Source: Siphonodentalium dalli (lineage: Eukaryota > Mollusca > Scaphopoda > Gadilida > Siphonodentaliidae). Taken from it: a stretch of 64,000 nt of DNA. This document shows positions 33,725 through 45,800 of this stretch, piece after piece (the first letter of the stretch is position 1; the number at the start of each line of letters is the position of its first letter). The stretch is from the NCBI GenBank assembly GCA_032622095.1, contig CP136061.1, positions 37,453,797 through 37,517,796 on the forward strand, read 5' to 3'. The position numbers and the translations under genes were made by a program. Under the pieces are notes generated by a model. It had not been told where the DNA came from. It saw only the letters and a list, made by a program, of their open reading frames with translations, and searched no databases.

Positions 33725-34400
33725 GAAAAATACACAACGAAAACACACTCCACAGTTTGGATCGATAAGTCTTGCCCTGTGTATTTTGATGTTGAATTAT
33801 TTGACAATCGGTCTTCCGTATCATTTCTACAACACAATTATCGTCTAACTTACATCACGACTTTATCGTGTGATCGGTACGGAAGCGTTTTCTTTCAGAG
33901 TATGGTTAATACATTGCTGCCGGTGAAGTGTATTCTCGGATAAGAAACAAATAGGCCTATGCCGAGGGCAGAAACTAAAGTTGCGAGAGGCACCCCTGGT
34001 TGAGTGTGGGATATTTGGCACTCGAGACTTGGTTAGAGGGTTTTCGCTGGGGTGGTCTCCACCTTGGAATTTCCAACTGCACCCACCCCATTGAACCACA
34101 CCAAACTCATAAGTTTGCGTAAATCAATTTGCACCCCTCCCCCTTTGATTTTTCCCAAATGTTCCCTCACAGACTACCAGATGGTAGACTATTCAAAATG
34201 AACGCGTAATATTGTGGCCACTTGTCGTGCGGGGGGGGGGGGGGGGGGGGGTGAAAAAGATGGTTCGGCCCAGTATGAGATTAAAACATCTTAACATCTA
34301 GTGGTATAACACCACACAAATTTACACCCCGATCTATTTTTTCTTAAATTAATTAGCGAGTAACTACTGGCAAGGACACAGAACACACGGGTCGGCCGAT
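33725..34400. other. unassigned sequence with long poly-G run
   Basis: G run at about 34,219-34,251. A 115-codon frame over 33,596-33,943 includes the 51-bp repeat and has no recognisable domain. Not called. Confidence 0.4.
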
Positions 34401-35780
34401 GGTTAGGCCCGATGTGAGAACATTTTTGAAATATGAACATGAACATTTGACAACCCTATAGCATAGACCGGCCTCAAGTTTTCCAATTCTGGGAAATTAT
34501 TAACCTGACACTCACCCATAGGTTTCAAAATTGCCAACTGATGGCCATTTGAGTCCATAATTTTGCAAATGAAAGGGAAATATGCAAATGTTGGTCTAAA
34601 AACAACAAATTCGTCACTAAGAAAGTGTTGGAAAATCATACTACGAGAACAATTTCAACCTAATTTTGGTGTGAATTTTCCAATTAATTTTGCTCGGGGT
34701 ATTAGGTATGACTACAATTGTGGGGGGGGGGGGGGGGGGGGGGGGGGTAAGACCCCTGCATAACCACCCCTGTCAACAAGTCCCTACTTGACACCCCATG
34801 CTAAATAATCGATACTGGCACCCAGGGGGAGTCAGGGGCTACATCCCAGCCCTGTCGGGGAGTCATAGACATCCCCCGTCGGTGAGTTATGTAATGGTCA
34901 TCCCGGCAGCTAAAGCCCCCCCCCCCCCCTGTTGGGGATATCCCGGTGCCACCCCTGTTTGAAATCATATAAAACATTTAAAGAAGAAGACCACAAATTG
35001 AGCAGAAATCAGGGGGAAATGAGCTCTCGTAACCACAAAAGTGCACTAAAGACATCCCAATAAATCCAAATTAGATGCAACCGCATATTGTATATATATG
35101 GTATTGTTCTGTTTGCCTCTCTATATCCAGGGACGTGGCTATATGGTTTCCGTTAGGGGGTGTCCACCATGGCAAATTCCAACTGCACCCCCTTGAATCA
35201 GAATCACCCCAAACACAAATTTCATTTGCACCACCCCCTTGTACATCAGTGCTCACGCCAACTATCCTATATATATCCTATATATATTTTTTTTAAACAT
35301 GGATCAATTATCCAGGTTTGAAAATTCAGATAGTTTAACCTGAACAATTGCATAAATCATAACATCTAATGGTCTAACTCCAGACAAATGCCCACGACTA
35401 CGGGCAAGAGGCGGGGGACACACCTGGTTGAGCATAGTTCTTCGGCCCGGTGTGAGAAAAATTTTAAAACTATAAAAGAAAATATTAAATCCTAGCATGC
35501 ATCTAGACTGGCCTCAACTGAACCTTTCCTGGTTTTGGACATTTCAAACCTCATACTCCCCATCAGGTTGGAAACTCGCCAACTGATGACTATTTCAGTC
35601 CACAAGTTTGACCAAATGAAGTAAAATTAGCAGTTTTGTATTGGCCACCGGGAAGGGACAATGACAACGATAGTCGGCCCGGTGTGCAATTTTTTTTTAA
35701 TCTGAACAAGAAAATCTCAAAATCCTAGCATCTAGACTAGCCTCAAACCTTCCTAGAGTTGGACATTTCAAACCTGACAC
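34400..35780. repeat. diverged repeats of a dispersed family, interrupted by the LINE
   Basis: Units with the order CGGCCCGGTGTGAG, TAGCATCTAGACTGGCCTCAA, GGACATTTCAAACCT, AGGTTGGAAA, CAACTGATGACCATTTCAG occur at about 34,400, 35,440, 35,650 and again after the LINE at 38,386-38,600. Contains poly-G/poly-C runs. Nature unknown. Confidence 0.55.
35775..35780. repeat. LINE target-site duplication, left
   Basis: TGACAC next to the 3' tail of the LINE, repeated at 38,380-38,385. An uninterrupted relative of the target (TTTCCAACCTGTCACCCTCC at about 38,545) supports the junction. Confidence 0.7.
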
Positions 35781-38379
35781 TTTACTTTACTTTAAACATA
35801 TTTTAATGTATTTAGAAAAAATATACATAGGGATCAGGGCACAAGTTACAAAACTTACAAACTTGCCCCTCTCCTAATACAATCATGGAACATACATAAA
35901 AATACATAGCAGATATAGCAAACTGTTTATAAAGAAGAGTGCAGAGTGTGTGTGCTGCGGATGTCGGGTTTCCATCTGTATTCCAATCTCGGTTATGAAG
36001 AAAACGCTAGAACTCAGTGAAATTTACCATACATGGGTTTGTTCAAAACGCTCTGTTTTAGCTATAAAAGATTGAGTAATGCGGAAAAGAGTAGTGTTCT
36101 TTTGATTTGATATACATTTTACCCCATATAAGAAATGATTTGCTTCTAATGATTGAAAGCCATTAATACTTAAATTTCGGTAAAAGTCAATTCTCTGATC
36201 TACAAATAAAGGGCAAACATGAAAATAGTGATTGGCGTCTTCAATGTCTAAGTTACAGGGGCATATAGGCGAATCTGATATGTGATTATCAAACATATCC
36301 GAACGGAGATCACTACACTGATTCCGAATTTTACAGTGTATTGTATTAATTTTCCTTTTTCCTGTATAAAAATAAGAGGGTGGTTTTATTATTGGGTCTA
36401 TAATCCCTAAATTGGCTTTGAAATCGGAAATGGAGGTTGCATTGATTACATACACAGGTAATTTGTTCCATTCCAGAACAACAGATGGGAGAAATGACTG
36501 TTTAAAATGCTCAGTGTTAGCGAAATAGGAATAAAATTTATTTGGAAATCTAAGATTATAATCCGATCGTTCTCTGGAGCGTGCCGGTAGGAGATATGTC
36601 AGATACAAAGGGGCGTCTTCATTGATAATTCTGTAAAATTGCTTGCAAATGGCGATGTTGCCTACGCCTGTGTAGTGTCCGCCAACCTACCTCAAGCCAT
36701 AACTTGTTAAGTGATACTGAACGATTTAGGCCGGTTACGATTCTAGCGGCGTCTTTATGTATTCGGTCGAGTTTTTCCAATAAGTAATCGGGTGCTGAAT
36801 CCCATACGACGTCAGCATAATCCAAAATAGGAAGGATATACGCATTGTAAATTTTTTCGAGTGTCTTTCTATCGAGATCGTTTTTAAATTTCCTCAATTG
36901 TGATAGTCTAGAAGCAGCTTTGTTGGCTGTGTATTCTATTTGTTTGTTCCATTTTAAATTTGATTGAAATTCAAGGCCAAGGTGCTTATGCGATTCGTTA
37001 AATGAAATAGTTTCGTCCTGGAATATTAAATCTGGGGAATTATCTTGAGGCACGAATGAGAAGGATATTGCCTTGGTTTTCTTGGGATTGAACGAAACTA
37101 ACCAGTTGTCTGCCCATAGACTGACCCTTTTGAGGTCCTCGTTTAGTTCTGATTGTAGGATGTTAAGATTGAAGTGAGAAGCTGTGAGACATGTGTCATC
37201 AGCATACATTCTAACAGTTGATGTGAGGTTATCTGGTATGTCATTAATGTATATTAAAAATAGGAAAGGCCCAAGGATTTATCCTTGGGGAACACCCGCT
37301 GTGATGGTTTCAAAATCAGAATAAGTGTTATTGATTCGGACCCTTTGCTTCCTGTTAGTGAGATAGTCCTCCAGCCATTTAGAAAGCGACCCTGTTATCC
37401 CATACGCGGTAGTTTTGGCAATCAACCCTCTGTGCCAGACTCTCTCGAAGGCTTTAGAGATATCACAAAATACTGAACAAGTGTATAAGCCTTTGTCGAG
37501 TGTCTGACACAGCTGGTGATAAAGATCAATCATTTGGAACGTAGTGCTGTGTTTCGGAACGAAACCCGACTGATTTTGAAATAGGAGTTTATTCTCATCG
37601 AAAAAGGACGAGATTCTCTTTAGAACTAACTTTTCAAGAATTTTACCCAGGCATGGTAGAAGGGAAATTGGTCGGTAATTAGCGCTATCTGCGGAATCTC
37701 CATTTTTAAAGATAGGAATCACATTGGCTTTCTTCCACTGTGATGGGAACTTCCCCGTTTGTAGAGATTTTTTAAAAATTAAGAAAAGAGGGTGGGCTAT
37801 AGCGTTAGCCGTGCCGTGGAGCATTTTTGGACTAACTCCGTCATAGCCATAGGCTTTGTTCCTTTTTATGTGATCTGATCGCAGATATGACATCATCGAC
37901 TGAAAATTTAAGTTCTGATAATTCTTTATTGCATCGTGAACTGAAATCAGGTAGTTTGTGATCTTTCTGGTCAATCGTGGAATTTGAGAGGAATTTTTTA
38001 TTCAGGCACTCGGCTTTTCCCAAATCGTTTGAGACAAAAGATACACCATTGACTTTAATATCTCCATCCGTAGAATAAATAGGTGGTATTTTTGTTATCT
38101 TCTTTTTGTTCAAAAGAAAGTTGATGAGATGCCAGAATTCACGGGGCGAAGAACTGTCATTTACCCTATCTTCGATATTGTTTTCAAATTTGGCTTTCGC
38201 ATACTTTTTCATGTTGTTGACTTTGTTCCTCGATTTTTTGTATTTTGTCCAATTATTTTCAGTGCCAGACTTGATGGCGACCGAACGCAATCTATCTCGA
38301 CGTCGAATCTCACGTCGGATGTCGCTATTGAACCAAATTTTGTCTTTCGATCTTATCGTAACTGTAGTTTGTGGTATAG
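35781..38379 (-). mobile_element. 5'-truncated non-LTR retrotransposon (Jockey/CR1-like)
   Basis: Minus-strand element with TGACAC on both sides. It starts in the linker before the reverse transcriptase, so the endonuclease region is absent. The 3' end is TTTAAAGTAAAGTAAAG, a short AAAGT-type repeat rather than a long poly-A. The coding region is broken by two frameshifts and one stop. It could not have moved itself in this state. Confidence 0.85.
36024..38379 (-). pseudogene. reverse transcriptase of the LINE, broken
   Basis: Reverse transcriptase remnant in three pieces. 37,841-38,379 is the basic linker before RT. After a frameshift near 37,860, frame two carries RYRP-like NYRPISLLPC, FCDISKAFERVWH (motif A) and GVPQG. 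A TAA at 37,279-37,281 replaces what is normally a Ser codon; the same frame then continues with LGPFLFLIYINDI and the catalytic YADD (37,195-37,206). A second frameshift near 36,615 leads to the C-terminal part with CPCN...H....C, a CCHC-like cluster common at the end of such polyproteins. In life this enzyme copies element RNA at a nicked target. Family placement between Jockey, CR1 and relatives is not resolved. Confidence 0.88.
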
Positions 38380-38385
38380 TGACAC

Positions 38386-38955
38386 CCCCACTTAGGTTGG
38401 AAATTTTCAACTGATGACAATTCAAATGACAATGTTGACCAAATGCATGACAATATTGTTTTCTTAAATTAACTAGCAGTTTTTTGACTGGCCACGGGGG
38501 AGGGACCAGGACACAAACTGTCCAGATGTTGGAAATTTCCAACCTGTCACCCTCCTAAGGTTGGAAATTTCCGACTGATGACCATTTCAGTCCAAAATAG
38601 GGGGGGGGGGGGGTGAGACACCCCAACCCCCCTGTCGCCAAGTCTCTTTCTATATCATATAAATACTTTTTCTAAAAACCCTTAAACCAACTCGACGTGC
38701 GATTTCCCTGCGCTCCTGTTGAGCAAATTCTAGTATAAAAAGTGCGTCTATTTCAGACAAAGTTCAAACAGTAAATGTGACAGACAAGACATAGAAACCG
38801 CTAATCTCATATTACCAATCTGACAACACCAGTCGAACATGATTACCTTTCAAAGCAATAACACCGGGCACCAGGTTACGGACAACCACAGGCACGCACA
38901 CCATGGATAAATACACGGTAAAAAGAACGGCGTTTTTTTTTGTACGTTATATCTG
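38386..38955. other. continuation of the interrupted repeat, then unassigned sequence
   Basis: 38,386-38,600 continues the unit AGGTTGGAAA ... CAACTGATGAC. A G run lies at about 38,600-38,613. The rest is not recognised. Confidence 0.5.
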
Positions 38956-39006
38956 GCATATACCCATGGTTATATATAAACGGGCTACGAGCATCTGACT
39001 GCAGGT
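38956..39006 (-). repeat. 51-bp inverted repeat, right copy
   Basis: Exact reverse complement of 33,674-33,724, 5.3 kb away. Confidence 0.9.
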
Positions 39007-39056
39007 TTACAAACACATCCTACATTTTTTTCCATATTGTAAAAAAATAAATAATG

Positions 39057-41571
39057 AAAGTGTCAATGACACTGTAGCTCAACTTAGGTAGGGGAATAAT
39101 TTAATGGTCGACAGTAAATGGAGGAATAGGAAAAGTGCTAATTGAAATGTCTAAGTAAGACTAGATGTACATGTCAATATCAACATTCATAACAGGTTTC
39201 ATAATGATCGGATTTGGGATGTGGTGATTATGGTGTGCCAAAGGATTTATTGATGCAAAGAGTAAATTCTAAAATGGCCACCGGCAGCAATGTTTTTTTC
39301 CGAATTACCCCAAAATGACTTGTTCCCATCTACAGCCTTTACAAATCTCATAATGATCTGATCAAAGGTATGACCTGTAGCCTGTGCCAATGGATTTAGT
39401 CATGCAAAGAGTAAAATCCAAGATGGCTGCTGGCGACCATGTTTTTCGGCTGAACGACCCCAAAATGACTCGTTTCCCATCTACATGTCATTGTTAACAT
39501 ACATGACAAATTTCTTGAAGTTCCGACCAAAGCTACGACCTGTAGCCCGCACCAAAGGATTTATTCATGCAAAGAGTAAAATCCAATATGTTTTTAGCCA
39601 AACGACCCCAAAATGACTCGTTCCCATCTACATGTTAATATTAACATCCATGATAAATATCATGATGATCAGACAAACAGTACGACCTGTAGCCCGTGCC
39701 AATGGATTGAATTTTAAAATCCAAGATGGCTGCCAGCGGCCATGTTTTTTGGCCGTGTGACCCCAAAAATGGCCAAAATGACTCGTTCCCATATACATGT
39801 CAATATCAATATTCATGACAAATTTCATAAAGGTCAGACCAAAGGTACGACCTGTAACCTGCGCCAAAGGATTTAGTCATTGAAAGAGTAAAATCCAAGA
39901 TGGCTGCTGGCGGCCATGTTTTTTGGCCGAACGACCCCAAAATCACTCGTTCCCATCTACATGCCATTGTTAACATCCATGACAAATTTCATGAAGTTCT
40001 GACCAAAGCTACAACCTGTAGCCCGCGCCAAAGAATTTAGTCATGCAAAGAGTAAAATCCAAGATGGCTGCTGGCGGCCATGTTTTTTGGCTGAACGACC
40101 CCAAAATCACTCGTTCCCATCTACATGTCAATATTAACATCCATGACAAATTTCATGATGATCAGACGAACAGCACGACCTGTAGCCCGCGCCAATGGAT
40201 TGAAATTTGAAATCCAAAATGGCCACCAGCGGCCATGTTTTTTTGCCGAATGACCCCAAAATGACTCGTTCCCATCTACATGTCAATGTCAACATTCATG
40301 ACGAAATTCATAAAGATCAGACCATAGGTACGACCTGTAGCCCGCACCAAAGGATTTAGTCATGCAAAGAGTAAAATCCATGATGGCTGCTGGCGGCCAT
40401 GTTTTTTGGCCGAACAACCCCAAAATCACTCGTTCCCATCTACATGTCATTGTTAACATCCATGACAAATTTCACGAAGTTCTGATCAAAACTACGACCT
40501 GTAGCCTGCGCCAAAGGATTTAGTCATGCAAAGAGTAAAATCCAAGATGGCTGCCAGCGGCCATGTTTTTTGGCCGAACGACCCCAAAATCACTCGTTCC
40601 CATCTACATGTCATTGTTAACATCCATGACAAATTTCATGACGTTCTGACCAAAGCTACAACCTGTAGCCCGCGCCAAAGGATTTAGTCATGCAAAGAGT
40701 AAAATCCAAGATGGCTGCTGGTGGCCATGTTTTTTGGCCGAACAACCCCAAAATTACTCGTTCCCATCTACATGTCATTGTTAACATCCATGACAAATTT
40801 TATGAAGTTCTGACCAAAGCTACAACCTGTAGCCCGCGCCAAAGAATTTAGTCATGCAAAGAGTAAAATCCAAGATGGCTGCTGGCGGCCATGTTTTTTG
40901 GCTGAACGACCCCAAAATCACTCGTTCCCATCTACATGTCAATATTAACATCCATGACAAATTTCATGATGATCAGACGAACAGCACGACCTGTAGCCCG
41001 CGCCAATGGATTGAATTTTGAAATCCAAAATGGCCACCAGCGGCCATGTTTTTTGGCCGAATGACCCCAAAATGACTCGTTCCCATCTACATGTCAGTGT
41101 CAACATTCATGACAAATTTCATAAAGATCAGACCAAAGGTACGACCTGTAGCCCGCGCCAAAGGATTTAGTCATGCAAAGAGTAAAATCCAAGATGGCTG
41201 CTGGCGGCCATGTTTTTTGGCCGAACAACCCCAAAATCACTCGTTCCCATCTACATGTCATTGTTAACATCCATGACAAATTTCATGATGATCAAACGAA
41301 CAGTACGACCTGTAGCCCGTGCCAATGGATTGAATTTTGAAATCCAAGATGGCCACCAGCGGCCATGTTTTTTGGCCGAATGACCCCAAAATGACTCGTT
41401 CCCATCTACATGTCAATGTCAACATTCATGCAAAATTTCATAAAGATCAGACCAAAGGTACAACCTGTAGCCCGCGCCAAAGGAAATTGTTGACGGACAC
41501 ACGGACATACGGACGATGGACGCCAAGCCACGGCAATAGCTCAAACTTACAAAAGTAAGTTGAGCTAATAA
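39057..41571 (+). mobile_element. pearl/Helentron-like element, family E, copy 2 (about 14 core units)
   Basis: Same start (AAAGTGTCAATGACACTG) and end (AAGTTGAGCTAATAA hairpin after GGACACACGGACATACGG) as the copy at 10.4 kb. About 14 core units of 150-164 bp. Units alternate between an AAGATGGCTGCTGG form and an AAAATGGCCACCAG form, which suggests a two-unit higher-order repeat. No protein. Confidence 0.78.
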
Positions 41572-41660
41572 AAAGGTAGTTCACTAATAAATGAAGCATG
41601 TACTGGTAGTGAAGAAAATAGTTTATGGCAGTCATTCTTTTGGTTTCTCTTTTTCCATTA

Positions 41661-42060
41661 TTAACCCTTTACCCAACAAACCGGCCAAAACCGTCCAAAT
41701 AAAGCTTCAACAGCCTAAAATATCTTCGGTCTGTCTCAATAGAACCATACAAATATGGATATCATTGGAACCGGCTCCTTGACCACATTGTGATAGTTAC
41801 AGTTATGCCCTGTGCCAATGCATTCTCTTATATATGCGAGTCGACCATAGGTCGCCTCGCATAAATAAGAGAATGCATTGGCCTAAAAAAAATCTTTTTT
41901 TAACACTTTTTACCAATTTTTCTTACATTCTTTAACAATTTAATAATTTTTAATGTGTTAAGCCAATGCATTCTCTTATATATGCGAGGCGACCTATAGT
42001 CGACTCGCATATATAAGAGAATGCATTGGCACAGGGCCCTTCTGTTGGGTAAAGGGTTAT
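41661..42060. mobile_element. TTAA MITE, type A1
   Basis: TTAA at 41,661-41,664, TTAT at 42,057-42,060, CCCTTTACCCAACA termini, two hairpins. Confidence 0.85.
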
Positions 42061-42190
42061 GAGCATAAATAACTTTTTTAATAATGCTTATTTTTATAAT
42101 TTAAAAAAAAATGTTCAAAAATCTTGTGAAATTCCTGTACATTTGTGATCTTTGTCCCTTATTAGTTAGGGTAGCGATAGATATTAAAAC

Positions 42191-42486
42191 TAGAGGTGTG
42201 ACTGTCCCAATGGGACTAAGGAATAAAAGCTCGGACAACATTATGCATGTTGCGAAAATGTTCTAAGTCGAAAAAGGGGGGATAACTCCACCAAAAAAAG
42301 TCCGACAGACATCATAATCGCAGGTGCACAGGTTCCCATGGTGGTTGATGTTTGTGCCAAGTTTCACGGAAATTGATAAAAAAAACGACTGAGAAAAACT
42401 CTGGACAAATTTGTGTCCACGGACGGACGGGCGGACAAGCCGATTCCAGTATATCCCCCCCCCCTAACTTCGTTGCGGGGGGTATA
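42191..42486 (+). mobile_element. pearl/Helentron-like element, family M, one core unit
   Basis: Starts TAGAGGTGTGACTGTCCC with palindrome GTCCCAATGGGAC, then AAGTCGAAAAAGGGGGGATA, then ACGGACGGACGGGCGG. The 3' hairpin CCCCCTAACTTCGTTGCGGGGGG is followed by TATAAT. Confidence 0.7.
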
Positions 42487-42711
42487 ATTATATTTCCTTC
42501 CTGCAGCTACTTTTTTTCTTCCCAAATGTTTGTAAACCAGGTTATAATATTGATGTGGCTTAATGGGGGGGGGGGGGGTATATCAGATTTCTTGTTTATG
42601 ATCTTTGGGGGATTTTATATGGAAGAGGTGGTCTGCTTGTTTACCAGCTTTGGGGGGGGGGGGTGTTTATATTGGGGAGGTGGCCTGCTTGGTCTTCTAT
42701 AATGGTGTGTG
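42487..42711. other. unassigned sequence with poly-G runs
   Basis: G runs near 42,567 and 42,651. No gene. Confidence 0.4.
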
Positions 42712-43080
42712 TTTAAAGACATATTGTGGACTTGTTGGTGAATAAAATTGGCAAGTTAGTATCCAAACACTATCTCCACTTGAAGAATGTAGCAACAACT
42801 AATATTGTCGAAAATTTCAAACATATTGACTGTACAATATCAGATAATACGTTTGAACAAAGCACAAATGTAAATATTTATTATTTTATTTGGACGAATT
42901 ATTGAACGATAAACATACACCAATGATTCCACCAACAATAGACACTGCGTGTAATTTGTTTATAACAATGGTGCTGTTTTCTGCATATTTGATTATCAAA
43001 TTTATGAAATTTCGGCTGAATATTTTCTATTCAGTTGTGAAAACTTCAATGGAGTGTTTAACATGACTTTAATAAAGATG
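42712..43080 (+). repeat. dispersed repeat J, copy 3 (diverged)
   Basis: TTTAAAGACATATTGTGGAC start, AATATTGTCGAAAATTTC centre, GGAGTGTTTAACATGACTTT end. Confidence 0.7.
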
Positions 43081-43846
43081 AATTCAGGGTTCCAGACCAA
43101 TTATAACAAGTCATGTTTTGCTTATTATTCAGATACTATAGTGTATAAAAAAACACATTTGGAACAAGAATTTTAACATGAAAGACATAATCTTGTTTCA
43201 TACCGATTTGTTATACATTCATTTCATATAATTTCACCACTTTAGCGGGACAATAATAATTATTTTGTGAAGTTTTAATTAATAAACAAGAGCATAGCTA
43301 GGGAGTGGCAAAATAGACCTGTGGTGTTGCCAACAAACATTTGGGTTAGTAAACTCACATAAATTTCATTCCATTCAGTGCAGACTTACTAAAGTTATCA
43401 TCCGGAGATGAAAATTGTGTGAAAATTCCAACAAAAGGGCCATAACTCTGGTGAAAATGGAGGGTGGAAACCCAAATTTCAACTTGACCTGTATTTTGTG
43501 CGAGTAAACAACGAGACTAAAGTGACATGGATCACTCCTCCGAGTCCGAGGTTCTCAGAATAGAATAGCAAATAATCATGCCAAAATAATTTATTTTTAT
43601 AAATTTGATATCCAAATGGTCAGAAAACAGCATAATTATTATAAACAAATTAAATGAAGTGATTATTGTTGTAGAATCATTGCCGTATGTTGATCACCCA
43701 AATATATGTCCCGATTAAATTAGTAAATATTTACATTTCTGCGTAATTTCAATGGTGCATTCTATGAAATGATAAGATTCCATGTGGCTTGAATTTTTGA
43801 ACAATCTTAGTTGATTGTTACGTTCATCCAGTGGAGATATAGTCCC
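43081..43846. other. unassigned sequence
   Basis: Contains one AAGGGCCATAACTCTGG word (about 43,435), the core word of pearl-like elements, but no complete element is visible. Confidence 0.4.
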
Positions 43847-44595
43847 AGTCTGATGGTACCTAAACCAGCTAAGATATTGGGATAGATAGACAGATGCTGT
43901 GTTTACGTCCCAGACCACTGCCATTGGCATCCTTATTATAGCAGACTTTACGCTCACACATGGTGGTGGGATTGGTCAGCTCTTTTACTCGATGTTACCC
44001 AACAAATCATTACATGATGCTATATATTTCGGAAAGAGTGACATCTTATGCTCATAATGATGTATAATAATCTAAAAATAAATTGTTAAATTACACATAG
44101 AATATTCCGGTTTATTAAGACACACATCGATTTGTTTATGTTTTAACTGAGAGCCAAAGTGTTCTGAAGTTTAATTTGCAATGTTCGGCTCAGCTCTGCC
44201 AACAATCTAGTAAAACCAAAAATCACCCATAAACAGATCAATTTACGACCACAAGTCAATGTTTATATTTACCTTATGAGTGCCGGAATATGCCGATGTC
44301 ACTCCGTGAGGTCAATTGAGTTTGCATAATATGCAAACATGTGTGATATTTTTATTTTTTCACATTAAATTACGCTTTCAATTGATGTAGTGTTCAGAAC
44401 AAATATCATAACTTGTATGGAATAAACTGTTTATTGTCGCAATTGTGATATTTGATTACATTTTTATTTGTGGTTTTATGTGAGCTGGTGACTAGCCCGT
44501 AAATGCTATCATAGAAAGGTTATCAGGGCGTTCTGGGACGTAAACACAGCATCTGTCTATCCCAATATCTTAGCTGGTTTACCTACCAGCAGACT
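43847..44595. mobile_element. 749-bp element with about 65-bp terminal inverted repeats
   Basis: Left arm 43,847-43,914 (AGTCTGATGGTACC, AAACCAGCTAAGATATTGGG, GTGTTTACGTCCCAGA) and its near-exact inverse at 44,532-44,595. No transposase and no obvious duplication. Superfamily unknown. Confidence 0.65.
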
Positions 44596-44601
44596 CGGAC
44601 T

Positions 44602-44690
44602 AGTGGAGATAGTGTTCGGGTGCAGATTTAACTTTTTTTTTAGTGAAATAAGTCCACAATATGTCTTTAAAGACAACAAAAATATAATTT
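44602..44690 (-). repeat. dispersed repeat J fragment
   Basis: On the minus strand TTTAAAGACATATTGTGGAC, as at the start of the other copies. Confidence 0.6.
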
Positions 44691-44724
44691 ATTAATGTTT
44701 ATTAATAGCTATTACATAAGAAAT

Positions 44725-45423
44725 GAATCCGCCGTTTATTATTTATATTTATATACTTAAATTCATTATGAACTAGGATTGTCTGTCCTTCCCACTATTT
44801 ATTCATCTATTTAAATGAATGCATGGAGTTCATGCAGTTAAGAAAGTTTGAATCCTGTTTTTTTGGAAAACCAAACATTTTGAGAATCCGTTCATGGAGA
44901 ACGGAAAAAAACCGCAATTTCACAGTTAAGTATACACATATGACAAACTGTCTTGTTTAGCTAGTAACTAATGTAGATGTGTTGATTTCAAGAATGATAT
45001 CTGAAACTAACAATTAAGTTTCGGCTGTGGATAAGAAATCGACAACACATTGTTCTACCATAATGATATATTTGTGAGGTTCGGGGGGATATTTGTAGCG
45101 GTAAGGAAAATGATAAAACGCTATTGGGTATATATAGCGGGCTTTTTTAACATCAACCCTCAGTAACACCGGGCAACAACACTGATTATAGACCAACATA
45201 AATTTCTTGCCAAATCCGGACGTAGGCCTACTATATACTCAAGCAGTGGGCAATGTCCGACAATATCCGGTCATTTCCGAGACCAATGTGTTCATAAACC
45301 TATGAACGACATTGGAAGTGACGTCACGTTGCGTTCATAGCTTTATGAACACATTGGATAATGGGCGTGTCTACCGTAACGCTATGGGGAAATCGGAAGA
45401 GATATTAGGTGTATGTAAATATA
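44725..45423. repeat. duplicated 0.7-kb block, copy without insertion
   Basis: Matches 52,293-53,533 closely from GAATCCGCCGTTTATT to GTGTATGTAAATATA. It serves as the empty site for the 541-bp hAT-like element in the other copy. Confidence 0.85.
45283..45357. repeat. palindrome centred on GTGACGTCAC
   Basis: Arms CCAATGTGTTCATAAACC and GCTTTATGAACACATTGG, with TATGAACG / CGTTCATA inner arms. The centre contains TGACGTCA, the consensus CRE (known ATF/CREB site). The second block copy has it at 53,393-53,468. Confidence 0.7.
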
Positions 45424-45457
45424 CTTTAATGACAAGTGTAATTATTTGTATAAGGTA

Positions 45458-45622
45458 CAGTAATGCCCTAAATAATCGGCTCCTTAACCACAGTAGAATT
45501 ATGGGTAACTTTCCAGGATTTAGTCGGAAATATGGCTTGTTGACATTAATTGGAAAGCTCTCACCGAGAAGTTACCCATAATTCTTCTGTGGTTAAGGAG
45601 TCGATTATTTAGGGCATTACTG
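45458..45622. mobile_element. Family B MITE, shortened
   Basis: TA at 45,456-45,457 and 45,623-45,624 around CAGTAATGCCC / GGGCATTACTG. Central arms partly deleted. Confidence 0.85.
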
Positions 45623-45739
45623 TACACATGTATATTAGGAGGGTATTTCCTTGGTCACTGAATGATGCACAGAAAATAAAATCCCAATCCAATTACACAA
45701 AATATCTAATGATAATCTAGGTAATTATTGCTTATCGCC

Positions 45740-45800
45740 TTAACTCTTTGAGTGCCACGGACCGATCTCATCGGCCCTAATTTACGGTCTGTAAAATCTT
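45740..45800. mobile_element. TTAA MITE type A3, left-end fragment
   Basis: TTAACTCTTTGAGTGCCACG then CCGATCTCATCGGCCCTAA, as at 54,420. No right end seen nearby. Confidence 0.6.

Noticed and set aside
33596-33943. 115-codon plus-strand frame
   Set aside because: No domain, and it includes the 51-bp inverted repeat. Not enough to call a gene.
38106-38414. Plus-strand frames opposite the LINE
   Set aside because: Shadows of the reverse-transcriptase polyprotein on the minus strand.
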